Shown here piece after piece: positions 8,193-18,051 of a DNA stretch of 64,000 nucleotides. Within the stretch, counting starts at the first letter, position 1, and each line of letters begins with the position of its first letter. The stretch is from JAFAXA01 sp963777325 (GTDB lineage Bacteria > Pseudomonadota > Alphaproteobacteria > Acetobacterales > Acetobacteraceae), in NCBI GenBank assembly GCA_963777325.1, contig CAVZQE010000022.1, forward strand, positions 310,001 to 374,000, read 5' to 3'. The translations under genes and the position numbers were made by a program. The notes beneath the pieces were generated by a model. The model did no database searches. It was not told the origin of the DNA and was given only the letters and a program-made list of their open reading frames with translations.

Positions 8193-9373
8193 GCGATGGG
8201 CTGCCACCCGACGCCACCATTGGCATTGTCGGCGGCGGGCAGCTCGGCCGGATGTCGGCGATCGCCGCGTCCAGGCTCGGCTACCGCGCCCATATCCTGA
8301 CGCCCGAGGAGGACAGCCCCGCCGGGCAGGTCTCGGCCGCCGTCACGCTCGGCGAGTACGAGGATGCGGCGGTTTTGCGCCGCTTTGCCGAGGCCGTGGA
8401 CGTCATCACCTTCGAGTTCGAGAATGTCAGCGCCGAGGGCCTCGAATTGCTGGCGTCCCTGCGGCCTGTCCGGCCCTCGCCCGACGTGTTGCGCGTGAGC
8501 CAGGACCGGGTTCTGGAAAAGAGCTTCCTGAACGCGAACGGCATCCCGACCGCGCCCTGGGCCGCCGTCGAGGACCGCGCCGGATTGAGCGCCGCCGCGG
8601 CGAGGCTCGGGTTCCCCTGCATCCTCAAGACCACCCGGCTCGGCTACGACGGCAAGGGCCAGGCGCTGCTGCGCGAACCGGGCGAACTCGCGGCGGCATT
8701 CGAGGAATTGGAGCCGAAGCCGCTGATCCTCGAAGGTTTCGTCGATTTCGCCGCCGAGATCAGCGTCGTCATCGCGCGCGGGCTGGACGGGGCGTTGTCG
8801 GCCTTCGACGCGGTCGAGAACCGTCATCGCGATCATATCCTCGACCTGACGCTGGCGCCCGCGCGGGTTCCGCCCGCGATCGCCGCCGAGGCGCAAGCGA
8901 TCGCGGCGGGCGTCGCCGAGGCGCTCGGGCTGGTCGGGCTGCTTGCGGTCGAAATGTTCGTCGCGTCCGACGGCCGGGTGCTCGCGAACGAGATCGCGCC
9001 CCGGCCGCACAATTCCGGGCACTGGACGATCGAGGCCTGTCCCGCGAGCCAGTTCGAGCTGCACATCCGCGCGGTCGCGGGGCTGAAGCTGCCGCAAGCG
9101 AGGCGCCACTCGGACGCCGTCATGAAGAACCTGGTCGGGCCCGAGGAAACGGCGCTTTGGCCCGCGCTGCTGCGCTCGCCGGGGCTCATTCCGCATCTCT
9201 ACGGCAAGACGGAAGCCCGGCCGGGTCGCAAGATGGGTCATGTCACGCGGCTGTTTCCGCGCGGCGCGCTGCCCGGCGAGCACGGGATCGCCGCAGCGCT
9301 CGGGCCGCTCGCGGCCCCGGATCAGGATTCCGCTGCCGCGGACGCGCGTTCGTGCAATGATCGGCTTAAGTGA
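8189..9373 (+). CDS. purK: N5-carboxyaminoimidazole ribonucleotide synthase
   Basis: A 394-residue ATP-grasp enzyme that uses ATP and bicarbonate to convert AIR to N5-CAIR, the step before PurE. IGIVGGGQLGRM (residues 11-22) starts the preATP-grasp domain, CILKTTRLGYDGKGQ is the ATP-grasp loop, and EIAPRPHNSGHWTIEAC is the family's C-terminal signature. The ATG at 8189 overlaps the purE stop. The frame is open further upstream, but that is purE in another frame. The last 25 residues are unconserved. Confidence 0.96.
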   Translation: MSDGLPPDATIGIVGGGQLGRMSAIAASRLGYRAHILTPEEDSPAGQVSAAVTLGEYEDAAVLRRFAEAVDVITFEFENVSAEGLELLASLRPVRPSPDVLRVSQDRVLEKSFLNANGIPTAPWAAVEDRAGLSAAAARLGFPCILKTTRLGYDGKGQALLREPGELAAAFEELEPKPLILEGFVDFAAEISVVIARGLDGALSAFDAVENRHRDHILDLTLAPARVPPAIAAEAQAIAAGVAEALGLVGLLAVEMFVASDGRVLANEIAPRPHNSGHWTIEACPASQFELHIRAVAGLKLPQARRHSDAVMKNLVGPEETALWPALLRSPGLIPHLYGKTEARPGRKMGHVTRLFPRGALPGEHGIAAALGPLAAPDQDSAAADARSCNDRLK

Positions 9374-9398
9374 TGCATACGAAACGGGGATCTCGTCC

Positions 9399-9620
9399 AT
9401 GAAGTACCTTCAGCTTGCGACAATCGGCCTCGGCCTGGGTCTCGCCGCGTGCGGTCCGTCAACGACGTCCCTGGACTCCGCGGCTTCGCTGCAAATGAAC
9501 CCGCGCAATGCGCCCGAGCAGGGCACGCCCCCGAACGCCGCCGCTGCGGACTGTTCAGGAAAGAGAGCCCAGCAGGGCGGCGGATCGGCCTATCTCAACT
9601 GCCTGCAAAAGCATGAGTAA
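9399..9620 (+). CDS. Small putative lipoprotein
   Basis: A 73-residue protein with a lipoprotein signal: a hydrophobic stretch LQLATIGLGLGL and the lipobox LAAC, with Cys18 as the predicted lipidated residue. The mature part is short and polar, with two further cysteines (ADCSGKRAQQ and AYLNCLQ) that could form a disulfide. GGGGA lies upstream of the ATG. It begins 25 bases after purK. I recognise no named family. Confidence 0.7.
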   Translation: MKYLQLATIGLGLGLAACGPSTTSLDSAASLQMNPRNAPEQGTPPNAAAADCSGKRAQQGGGSAYLNCLQKHE

Positions 9621-9686
9621 TTTCGCAAGCGCGAGACCCTTCCCATGCTGGACGGGTTTCAGGCTGAAGCGGAAGGGTCTGCGACG

Positions 9687-11325
9687 ATGCCGCGTTATGC
9701 GCCCGATACCGAACTCGCGACCCACACCGTCCGCAACCAGCCGCCCGAGTTCGCGCCCCGCAACCTCTATCTCTCCGACCCGGTCCTGCGCGAGGCGGCG
9801 ATTCGGGAGGGCGGCGCCTGGGTCGATCCGCCGCTCGGGGCGCTCGGGGAGGAGGCGGGCAGCGAAGCCTTCATCGAGCTTGGCGCGGAGGCCAACCGCC
9901 ACGCGCCGGAGTTGCTGACCTTCGACCGTTACGGCCGGCGCATCGACGAGGTGCGCTTTCATCCCGCCTACCACGCGCTGATGGAAGCGGGGATGCGCCA
10001 CCGCATCCACTCGGTCGCCTGGACCGAAACGCGGCCGGGGGCGCATGTGCTGCACGCGGCGATGCTCGCCGTGTTCACCGAGGCCGAGGCCGGGGCGATG
10101 TGCCCCATCAGCATGACATACGCCTCGGTCCCCGTCCTCCGCCGCGCGCCGGATCTCGCCTCAGCCTGGCTGCCGGTGCTGCTCGGCGGCCGCTACGACC
10201 CGGCGCTGCGGCCGCTGGCGGAGAAAGCCGGCGTCACGATCGGCATGGCGATGACGGAGAAGCAGGGCGGTTCGGACGTCCGCGCCAACACGACGCGGGC
10301 GGAGCCGGACGGCGCTGGGCGGCTGGCGGCTCGTTGGGCACAAATGGTTCTGCTCGGCGCCGATGTCGGATGCGTTCCTCACCCTGGCCCAGACCGATGC
10401 CGGCCTCACTTGCTTCTTCGTGCCCCGCATCGCGCCGGACGGCAGCCGCAACAGGGTCCATCTGATGCGGCTGAAGGACAAGCTCGGCAACCGCTCCAAC
10501 GCCTCGGCCGAGATCGAGTATCACGGCGCGCGGGCGACGCTGATCGGCGAGCCGGGGAGGGGCGTCGCCACGATCGTCGAGATGGTGCATCACACCCGCC
10601 TCGACACGATGGCCTCGACGCTCGGGCTGATGCGGATGGCGCTGGCCCAGGCCGCCCACCACGCCGAGCACCGCCGCGCGTTCGGGGCGCGGCTGATCGA
10701 GCAGCCGGCGATGCGGGCGGTCCTGGCCGATCTCGCGCTCGACTACGAGGCGGCGGCGGCGCTGACGCTGCGGGTCGCCCGCGCCTTCGACGGCGTGGAC
10801 GAGGAGGAACGCGCCTTCGCCCGGCTCGCGGTCGCGCTCGGCAAGTTCCTGCTCGGCAAGCGAGCGCCGCAGTTTACGTACGAGTGCATGGAGTGTCTCG
10901 GCGGCAACGGCTATATCGAGGAAGGCCCGATGCCGCGACTCTATCGCGAGGCGCCGCTCAACAGCATCTGGGAAGGCTCGGGCAACGTCATCGCGCTGGA
11001 CGTGGAGCGTACGCGCACGCGCGCCCCGGCCGCTTTCGAGGCGATCCGGTCCGAGATCGCGGCCGTTGCGGGGGCGAACGCGGCGCTCGACGCCGCCGCG
11101 CGCGAGGTGCTCGAGGCATCGCCCGCGGGCGGGGAGGCGGTGCGCTGGCGCGCGGAGCGGCTGGCGCTCGTGCTGCAGGGCGCGCTGCTGGTGCGGCGCG
11201 CTCCGGCTTCGGTCGCGGACGCATTCTGCTCGGCGCGGCTCGGCGACGGCGCGGGACGCAGCTACGGCAGCTTCCGGCGCCCGCCGGACCTCGCTCCGAT
11301 CCTCGCCCGCATCACTGCGGCGTGA
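9687..11325 (+). pseudogene. AidB-type acyl-CoA dehydrogenase, interrupted by one frameshift
   Basis: Two adjacent frames together encode a full acyl-CoA dehydrogenase of the AidB/isovaleryl-CoA-dehydrogenase-like group, a flavoprotein oxidising acyl-CoA thioesters. The first frame (9687 to about 10319) runs from YAPDTELATHTVRNQPPEF to MAMTEKQGGSDVRANTTRAE. The second continues with WRLVGHKWFCSAPMSDAFLT, the expected next segment, through ECLGGNGYIEEGPMPRLYRE and LNSIWEGSGNV to the end. The frame changes between 10311 and 10320, consistent with one extra base; total length (1639) is one over a multiple of three. No other defect is visible, so a sequencing error or very recent mutation is likely. 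An upstream ATG at 9645 is possible. The end overlaps convergent asmA by 14 bases. Confidence 0.85.
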
Positions 11326-14243
11326 CGGCGGTGGCGGACGCCCGCCCGCCCAGCCATGCTGCGAGCCTCGAAAGGTCGGGATGGCTCGCCGGGGCGGCGA
11401 CCGGGCCGGACAGGCGCACGCCGAAATCCGGCCCCCCGGGCAGATCGGGCCGCACCTGCAGTTGCAGATCGACGGACTTGTCCGTGAGCGACACATTGCC
11501 CGAACCGGTGATCTGACCGTCTGTCGCGGCAAGCCGGAGATCGCTGACCTCCGCCGCGCCCTCGCCCAGCCGCGCGGTTGCGTCGGCGGCCGCGAACGGG
11601 GTCGTTCCCTGGCTCAGCGCCCGCCTGACCGCCGTCTCGACCCCGGCCGGATCGGAGCTTTCGGAGGTAGACGACAACGCTGTCCGGAGCGCGGGCAGAT
11701 CCATCCCGGCGAGCGTGCCGTCCGCGATGTGCAGTCTAACCGAGCCGCTGGCGGTCGCGACCAGCGCCGCCGGGCTATAGCCGCTCGCGGCGAGGTCGGC
11801 GGTCCCCTCCGCGCCGCCGGAGGCGATCAGCGGCAGTCCGTCGGCGGGCGAAAGCGCAACGCCGCTCCAGCCCAGATGCAGGGCGGCGGAGGGCGGCGTC
11901 GCCGCGTCGGGCGCCCCGCCATCGAGCGCCCCCTCGCCGTTGACCTCGCCTCCCCGCACGCCGGCCCGCAGCCGCCCGACATGCAAAGCGCCGCCGCTCA
12001 GGCTCACCTCGGCCGAGGCATGATCGGCGACCGGCGCGAGGCCGGCGAGCACGCTCTCGGCGGAGACCTGCAACGATGCCTGCCAGCCGCGCAGCGCCCG
12101 GAGCGGCAGCGGCGCATCCGAGCGTGCATCGACGTCCGGCAGCGGCAGTGTCTCGGCTTCCAGCTTGCCGACGAGGCGGGGCGTCTCGCCATCGCGCGTC
12201 AGCGTGAGCGTGCCGCCCGCGCGGAGTGCTCCCGCCGTCAGATCGAAACTGTCCGCCGACACCCAACCAGGTTCCCCGGACAGGTGCGCCACCAGCGCGA
12301 GAGAACCCTCTCCGAGCCAGTTTTCCCGGCCGGTCAGCCCGAGCGCCGGTCCCAGCCCGGCCGCGTTGACGAAGCGCCGCGCTCCGGGGTGCCGCAGGGT
12401 CAGCGCGCCGTGCCAGCGCCGGGCGGTCAGATCGAAGCTGGGCCGGGCCTCCAGCCGCGTATCCCCAAGCTCCGCGCTGACCAGCAGTCCGAGCGCCTCG
12501 CTTCCGCCCTTCGCGGTCGCCCGCAGGCTGAGCGGCCCCCGCCAGAGATCAAGTCCGGGCCGTCCGACCCAGTCGCCGAGCGGCCGCGCGTCGTCCGTCG
12601 CCGCCCGGAGCGCCAGATCGACGGTGCGCGCCCGGCCATCCACGCCGCCCGAAAGACGCGCATGCACGCCGTCCAAGGTTGCGGTCAGGGTCGTCAGGTC
12701 CAGACGGCCCTCCGCGAGCGTCGCGGTCAGAATCGCATTGCTTGCGGTATGTCCGTACGCTTCCACGTGACCGGCGCGCAGTGTCACGTCCGCGGTCGCG
12801 TCCCGCAGCCCCTGGAACAGCGCGTCGAGATTCGGACGATGCGCTGGGAGAACGGGGTCGAGGTTCACGCGGTTCGACCCCGAGATCCGCCGTGATCCCA
12901 ATCACCTGGCCCCGGAGGACGGCCACCGAGCCCCGGATCGCCGCGCCGTCGAGCGCGCCCGTCAGGCGATCGAGCGCGACCGCGTCCGGTCGGACGGCGA
13001 CCCGTCCGGAGAGGGTCGCGCTTTGCAGGAGGGCGGGCGGCGGCGCAAACGCCAGGCGTGCGGGCGTGGTCTGAACCCATCGTAGCGTCGTGGGCAAATC
13101 CGGCGCGGTCAGGGCGACGTCGCCGTCGAGGTCGGCGTCCGGCGAAATCCGGCCGCTGAACGCGAGCGTCGCATCTCCCGGCAGGATCGCCGAGGCGCGC
13201 ACGACATCGACCGTCTCGGGGCCGAAATTAAGCGTGGCGCGAACGTCCCGTAGCAGGCCGCCGGACAAGGTCGCCGCATCCGAGGAGAGATCCGCGCCGA
13301 TCGGGATGCCGGTCGCTCGCCCGCGCACGAGGGCCGGACCCCAAGCATCGAGATCGATCCGGTTCGCCCTGAACAAGAGGTCGAGCCGCGGCGCGGGACC
13401 GACATGCAGCTTCACCGAGCCGTGCGCCGGCTGCCCGCCCAGATCGAGCAGCAGGTCGGTCGCGTCCACAAGCCCCCCACCGGCGGCAAGGCGGCCGTCC
13501 GCCTGAAACGACACGGCGGGCGCGGGGACGAAGCGCGACAGATCCGGACCGTGCGCCGCGACCCGGCCGCCGAATGTGCCATTCGCCGCGACCTGGCCCG
13601 ACAGCGTCAGACCGGCGCCCTCGAATGTCTCCCTGCCGTCGAGCGCCAGGTTCAGCAAGGCAAAGCCTGCCGCATCCCGGCTGCCGAGGCGGCCCGCGAA
13701 CTGCCAGGGTTGCCGCGCGATCCGGATTGCCCCGGCGGCGGAGATCGCGCCCCCGGCATCCGTCCCGAGCGAGGCGTTGATGCCGTCGAGCGTGATGCCG
13801 CCGATCGTGAGCGAGCCATCCTCGACGCGCGCGGTAAAGCCGTCGCCGCCCGTCGCCGGGCGCACCGCGAGCAGGCTCGGCGGCACGGGCCAGGGCAGTC
13901 GCAGCGCCGGCTTGCGCAAGACGAGGTCGCTCGCGTCGATCCGGCCCGACAGCAGCGGCGCGAGCGCGACCTGCATCCGCAGGCTCCGGACGGCGAACGA
14001 TCCGCCGCCCGGCGCGACGTCGCGCACGGAGACCTCCTCGGCGGTCAGCATGGGCCGGGGCAGGAGCGAGAGGCTGATCGGTCCGGCGATCACGACGGGG
14101 CGACCGAGCCGGGCGGAGGCGAGGGCCTCCGCCTCGCCACGGAAGCGGCTCCAATCCATTAGCGGCGGCAACGCCCAGGCGCAGGCGAGAGCCAGCGCGA
14201 GCAGACCACCGACGGCCGCAATCAGGATGCCGAGGGCGCGCAC
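11312..14243 (-). pseudogene. AsmA family protein, interrupted by one frameshift
   Basis: A large AsmA-family protein, thought to sit in the cell envelope with an N-terminal inner-membrane anchor and a long beta-rich periplasmic part linked to outer-membrane lipid homeostasis. The anchor is IAAVGGLLALALACAWALPP (residues 8-27), followed by the typical GRPVVIAGPISLSLLPRPML. The first frame runs to VIGITADLG. The second continues with SNRVNLDPVLPAHRPNLDALF and keeps the AsmA C-terminal features (LAGMDLPALR, GSGNVSL, VQLRPDLPGGPDFGV-like). The switch falls at the C run 12878-12881, where one extra base explains it. The GTG start at 14243 has AAAGGAGG upstream. Probably one intact gene in the organism. 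Confidence 0.82.
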
Positions 14244-14245
14244 GC

Positions 14246-14506
14246 CTACCTCCTTTCGCCCGCCCGGTCTGGGGCCGGGTCCGGGACGTAGATCATGCGT
14301 GCCTCGACATGCGGAATTGCGCCTGCGTCCCTCCGGATGTCCTGGCCGAACAGGAAGCGTGCCGTCCGCCGCGATGGCGGGAACCGCGCGAGCGTCATCC
14401 AGCCATGGTAGGACCGGCCGCGCTTACGTCCCAGCACAGTGAACGGGGCCGCGATTGCGTCCTTCGGCGAGGGGCCCAGATTGCAGGGCGGATGCAGATC
14501 GGGCAA
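14246..14506 (-). CDS. Possible small hypothetical protein upstream of asmA
   Basis: The 327 bases between asmA and the DjlA-like gene (14244-14570) hold one open frame of 86 codons, on the asmA strand and ending three bases before the asmA GTG. The C-terminal part (MTLARFPPSRRTARFLFGQD, then IPHVEARMIYVPDPAPDR) looks protein-like, but I recognise no family. The first third is poor in structure, so a later start such as the ATG at the MTLARF residue is plausible. Its last codons contain the asmA Shine-Dalgarno. It may simply be leader sequence. No hairpin or other RNA feature stands out in the gap. Confidence 0.3.
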   Translation of the reverse strand: MPDLHPPCNLGPSPKDAIAAPFTVLGRKRGRSYHGWMTLARFPPSRRTARFLFGQDIRRDAGAIPHVEARMIYVPDPAPDRAGERR

Positions 14507-14570
14507 GCCGCAGTTTTGCCGGTGCTGGCGCGAGCATGTTAGAGGCAGGCGCGCGCGACGAAGGGGATCG

Positions 14571-15350
14571 ATGGGCTACTGGGGCAAGATCATCGGCGGC
14601 ATGGCGGGCTTCGCCATGGGCGGACCCTTCGGCGCGGTGGTGGGAGCGGCGCTCGGCCACGCGGCCGACAACGGCGGCACGCCCAACATGCGGTCCGGCT
14701 TCGGAAATTTCGCGTTCAATCCCGCGCGGCTCGCGGCGCTGCTCGGCCGCCGCGATCAGTTGTTCGCGATCGGCGTCGTCGTCCTGTCGGCCAAGCTCGC
14801 GAAGTGCGACGGCACCGTTTCCCGGCTGGAGATCGATGCGTTCAAGCGCCAGTTCCGCATCCCGCCCGAGTCCGTGCGCGATGTCGGGCGGCTGTTCGAT
14901 CACGCACGCGACAGCCCGGAGGGCTTTGAAGCCTATGCCGAGCAGCTGGGCGAAGCCTTCGCCGACAATCGCGGCGTGCTCGAGGATGTGCTCGCCGCTC
15001 TGTTCGCAATCGCGCGCGCGGACGGCCCGATCAATGCACGCGAGTCCGATTACCTCGCGCGCACGCGACGCGCCTTTCGGCTCGACCAGAGGGCATGGGA
15101 CCGCGCACGCGGCTCGGCGCCGCCGCGCGCGCACGTGCCGAACGAGCCCGACGCTTACACGGTGCTCGGCGTCGCCCGCACCGCGACCGACGAGGAGATC
15201 CGCGCGGTCTGGAAACGCCTGATGCGGGAGAACCATCCGGACAGCCTCGCCTCGCGCGGCGTTCCCGAGGAGTTCGTCGCCCGAGCCAGCGAGAAGGTCG
15301 CGCGCATCAATGCCGCATGGGATCGCATCAAGCGGGAACGCGGGCTTTGA
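14571..15350 (+). CDS. DjlA-like co-chaperone (TerB and J domains)
   Basis: A 259-residue membrane-anchored J-protein expected to stimulate DnaK. The N-terminus has a glycine-rich hydrophobic anchor (IIGGMAGFAMGGPFGAVVGAALGH split by small residues). Residues about 65-170 form a TerB-like all-helical domain (VVVLSAKLAKCDGTVSRLEI). The C-terminal J domain (about 192-259) starts DAYTVLGVARTATDEEIRAV and keeps the HPD motif in RENHPDSL. The ATG at 14571 is preceded by AAGGGGA. The stop overlaps the TTG start of the amidase gene, so the two are coupled. Good match to alphaproteobacterial DjlA proteins. Confidence 0.88.
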   Translation: MGYWGKIIGGMAGFAMGGPFGAVVGAALGHAADNGGTPNMRSGFGNFAFNPARLAALLGRRDQLFAIGVVVLSAKLAKCDGTVSRLEIDAFKRQFRIPPESVRDVGRLFDHARDSPEGFEAYAEQLGEAFADNRGVLEDVLAALFAIARADGPINARESDYLARTRRAFRLDQRAWDRARGSAPPRAHVPNEPDAYTVLGVARTATDEEIRAVWKRLMRENHPDSLASRGVPEEFVARASEKVARINAAWDRIKRERGL

Positions 15351-16096
15351 GGCCCTGGCTGCGGACGCTGCCCAGTCCGAATTGCGACGATCGCCCGCCG
15401 GGTCCGGTCGACATTCTCGTCCTCCACTACACCGGCATGCGGAGCGCGCACGAGGCGATCGAGCGGCTGCGCGATCCCAGCCCATGCACCGGCCGACCCG
15501 TCTCCTCGCACTACGTGGTCGACGAGGATGGCTGCGTGCTCAGTCTCGTGCCGGAGGAGAAGCGGGCCTGGCACGCCGGCATCTCGCATTGGCGCGGCGC
15601 CGCCGAGCTGAACGGCCGTTCCATCGGCATCGAAATCGTCAACCCGGGCCATGAGTTCGGCTACCGCGACTTTCCGGCCTTGCAGATGGCGGCGGTGTGC
15701 GATCTCTGCCTCGAAATCCTCGCCCGCCATCCCATTCCGGCCCGCAACGTCGTCGGACACAGCGACGTGGCACCCGACCGCAAGCAAGACCCGGGCGAGT
15801 TGTTCGAGTGGCGGGCCTTGGCCGAGAACGGCGTCGGGCTCTGGCCGGAGGGCGTCCCGGATCTCGGGACCGGCGGTGAAGCGCGGGATGCGGCCAGCCT
15901 GCGCGATGTCCGCCGGGCGCTCGCCGATATCGGGTACAAGGTCGAGCGGGAGGGCGCGTTCGACCCCAAGATTGCGACGGTGCTGCGCGCGTTCCAGCGC
16001 CACTGGCGGCCCGAGGCGGTCACCGGCCACGCCGACAGCGGCACGTTGATCCGACTGCTCTCGGTCGCGCGGCTCGTGCAAGCGGCCCGCGCGTGA
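15347..16096 (+). CDS. N-acetylmuramoyl-L-alanine amidase (AmiD/AmpD-like)
   Basis: A 249-residue zinc amidase that cuts the bond between N-acetylmuramic acid and L-alanine in peptidoglycan. The Amidase_2 domain spans residues 20-150: His27 in LVLHYTG and His138 in VVGHSDVAPDRKQDPG with Asp148 are the likely zinc ligands, and W-H-A-G-I-S-H-W is the substrate groove motif. A peptidoglycan-binding domain occupies about residues 180-240. The start is TTG at 15347, overlapping the djlA-like stop. No signal peptide is visible, which fits a cytosolic AmpD-like recycling role as well as any. The stop overlaps the next gene as GTGA. Confidence 0.9.
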   Translation: MRPWLRTLPSPNCDDRPPGPVDILVLHYTGMRSAHEAIERLRDPSPCTGRPVSSHYVVDEDGCVLSLVPEEKRAWHAGISHWRGAAELNGRSIGIEIVNPGHEFGYRDFPALQMAAVCDLCLEILARHPIPARNVVGHSDVAPDRKQDPGELFEWRALAENGVGLWPEGVPDLGTGGEARDAASLRDVRRALADIGYKVEREGAFDPKIATVLRAFQRHWRPEAVTGHADSGTLIRLLSVARLVQAARA

Positions 16097-16581
16097 CGCC
16101 GCACTCGATCCACGCGCACGAGGCGACATCGCTGGACGGGCGCCCGGTCCGGCTTGTCGACTTCGCGGGTCAGGTGCTGCTGATCGTGAACACCGCCAGC
16201 CGGTGCGGCTTCACCCCGCAATATGCCGGGCTGGAGGCGCTGCATCGCGCCTTCGCCGGGCGCGGCTTCTCGGTGCTGGGTTTCCCCTGTAACCAATTCG
16301 GCGGGCAAGAGCCAGGCGATGCCGCCGAGATCGGCCAGTTCTGCTCGACCCGCTTCGATGTGAGCTTTCCGATGTTCGCGAAGGTGGACGTGAACGGCGG
16401 CGACGCGCATCCGCTGTTCCGGGCGCTCAAGCGCGAGCGCCGAGGATTGTTCGGGACGGAAGCGATTAAATGGAACTTCACCAAGTTCCTGATTGATCGC
16501 GAGGGGCACGCCGCCGGCCGGTTCGCGCCGTCAGTCAAGCCGGAACGCCTGCGGGAAGCGATCGAACGGCTGCTCGGCTGA
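16093..16581 (+). CDS. Glutathione peroxidase
   Basis: A 162-residue thiol peroxidase that reduces hydroperoxides using glutathione or thioredoxin. The catalytic set is complete: Cys38 in VNTASRCGFTPQY (cysteine in place of selenocysteine), Gln72 in FPCNQFGGQEPG, and Trp127-Asn128 in IKWNFTKFLID. Length and domain structure match bacterial BtuE/GpxA-type proteins. The GTG start overlaps the stop of the upstream amidase, so it belongs to the djlA-like/amidase operon. No signal peptide, so cytoplasmic. Confidence 0.94.
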   Translation: MTPHSIHAHEATSLDGRPVRLVDFAGQVLLIVNTASRCGFTPQYAGLEALHRAFAGRGFSVLGFPCNQFGGQEPGDAAEIGQFCSTRFDVSFPMFAKVDVNGGDAHPLFRALKRERRGLFGTEAIKWNFTKFLIDREGHAAGRFAPSVKPERLREAIERLLG

Positions 16582-16679
16582 GCGGGTCAGGAACGTCCGA
16601 GTCGCACGCGCCCGGCATTCCTCGACAACAGCGGTGCCGGGCGGTAAGGTTTGCTCTCGAAACGGTCCGGAGAAGCGCC

Positions 16680-17012
16680 ATGCTGCAGATCGACGCGTCG
16701 CAGACGGGGCAGACGGTGCAGATCGCGGTCGGCGAGGCCGTCGAGTTGCGACTTGCCGAGAATCGGACCACCGGCTCCCGCTGGAGGGTGGTGCGGAATG
16801 GCGCGCCGGCCTGCCGGATCGCCGACGCCGGATCCGAAATTCACGGTCCGAGGTCGCGGCATCCCAGACCCGGCGAGGGCTCCACGCATATTTGGCGTAT
16901 CTCGGGCGTGCAGGCGGGAACGTGCGAGGTGGCTCTTGCGTACGCGCGGCCGTGGGAGTTGCACGCGGCTCCCACGGCGACGTTTGACGTGCGCCTGCGC
17001 GTCGAGGGCTAA
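16680..17012 (+). CDS. Chagasin-family (I42) cysteine protease inhibitor
   Basis: A 110-residue protein with the three loop motifs of chagasin inhibitors: NRTTG at residues 28-32 (the N-P-T-T-G loop, here with Arg for Pro) followed by SRW, PGEGSTHIWRI at about 64-74 (the G-x-G-G-x loop), and RPW at 90-92. These loops plug the active-site cleft of papain-like C1 proteases. There is no signal peptide. GGAGAAG precedes the ATG. Most striking is its neighbour: a C1 papain-like protease gene ends only nine bases away on the opposite strand, making it the obvious target. Confidence 0.87.
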   Translation: MLQIDASQTGQTVQIAVGEAVELRLAENRTTGSRWRVVRNGAPACRIADAGSEIHGPRSRHPRPGEGSTHIWRISGVQAGTCEVALAYARPWELHAAPTATFDVRLRVEG

Positions 17013-17021
17013 ACGGCCATC

Positions 17022-17810
17022 CTAATGCGTCATCATGCGGACGGTCCAGAAATCGTCCGCGAGGTTGTCGTCGGTCAGGTAGGCGTAGGGAATGGTGAAG
17101 TAGCCCTGCATTCCCCAGGCGGTTCCCCAGGAGTTGCGGACGATGAAGCGCTGTTGCGCCTCGTCATAGCCGACGGCGAGAACCGCGTGGCCGCCGAGTT
17201 GCTTCTCGGTCGGTTGCGGCATGTTGACCACGCCTGATTTCGCCACCTCCTCGCTCTCGAAGCTTTCATAGACGCTGAACCCGAACACGAAGGGGTAGCC
17301 GGTTGCGAGGCATCCCTTCAGCTGCGGCAAGGTGTTCAGCAGCCGGCAATAGCTTGCGGCCTTATGCTCGAGCGCATTCGAAGAGGCTCGGGAGGTCGGC
17401 TTCTGGGCGAACTGGTTGACATTGTACGGCCAGTCCGTTTCCGGGCAAACGCCGCAAGAGGCGATGCTCTTGATGCCGTCGCGGATCATCGCGCCGGCGT
17501 CCTGCGAGACCGTGTGCTCCAGGACGCGTTCGTTGTAGTAGATGAACAGCCGGGACGGCGGGAAGTCCGGCGCCTGAGAAGCTTTCAACCGGTCGAACTG
17601 CACGGCGGCGGCGATCGCATTGCCGGTGCAGCTTCCGAGTTGCCCCTGATCATAGATCGCGGGGCATTGCTGCCGCAGATCGACCTTCTCCGGCAGCGCC
17701 AGCAGAACGGGTTGCGGAGCAGAGTAGAAGCGGTCGCGAATGTCCGGAAGGTCCGGAATCCAACCGAATCTGTGGATCCTGCGAGGCTCGAAGGTGGGCT
17801 CGACCGCCAT
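17022..17810 (-). CDS. C1 papain-family cysteine protease
   Basis: A 262-residue papain-like peptidase. The catalytic set is visible: Gln55 and Cys61 in DQGQLGSCTGNA, His208 in GGHAVLAVGYDE, and Asn226 in NSWGTAWGMQGYF. The first 40 residues (FGWIPDLPDIRDRFYSAP) are typical of bacterial C1 proteases that start directly with the mature domain; there is neither a signal peptide nor an inhibitory propeptide, so activity must be restrained otherwise, perhaps by the adjacent chagasin-type protein. The ATG at 17810 has GGGAGAG upstream and is preferred to an in-frame ATG at 17885. Probably cytoplasmic, though non-classical export is possible. Confidence 0.9.
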   Translation of the reverse strand: MAVEPTFEPRRIHRFGWIPDLPDIRDRFYSAPQPVLLALPEKVDLRQQCPAIYDQGQLGSCTGNAIAAAVQFDRLKASQAPDFPPSRLFIYYNERVLEHTVSQDAGAMIRDGIKSIASCGVCPETDWPYNVNQFAQKPTSRASSNALEHKAASYCRLLNTLPQLKGCLATGYPFVFGFSVYESFESEEVAKSGVVNMPQPTEKQLGGHAVLAVGYDEAQQRFIVRNSWGTAWGMQGYFTIPYAYLTDDNLADDFWTVRMMTH

Positions 17811-18051
17811 GGTGATTTCTCTCCCTTGCAAGTGCCAGCTACGCGACCCGATCGCGGCTGTCGGCCCGGTGAATGTCGTCTTCACCGGACGTTCTCGCAG
17901 TGAGAGGGATCACACATCAGCCCTTTGGAGAGTTCATCCGCGGCGAGCGGCAGGGCGGCACGCCGCTCCGCGCCGCCGCATGCGGCGGCGACAGAGCATC
18001 GAGGGGCGGGGGAGCGGTTCCGAGGCGCCGGGCGGGCCGGCCGGAGCGGCC

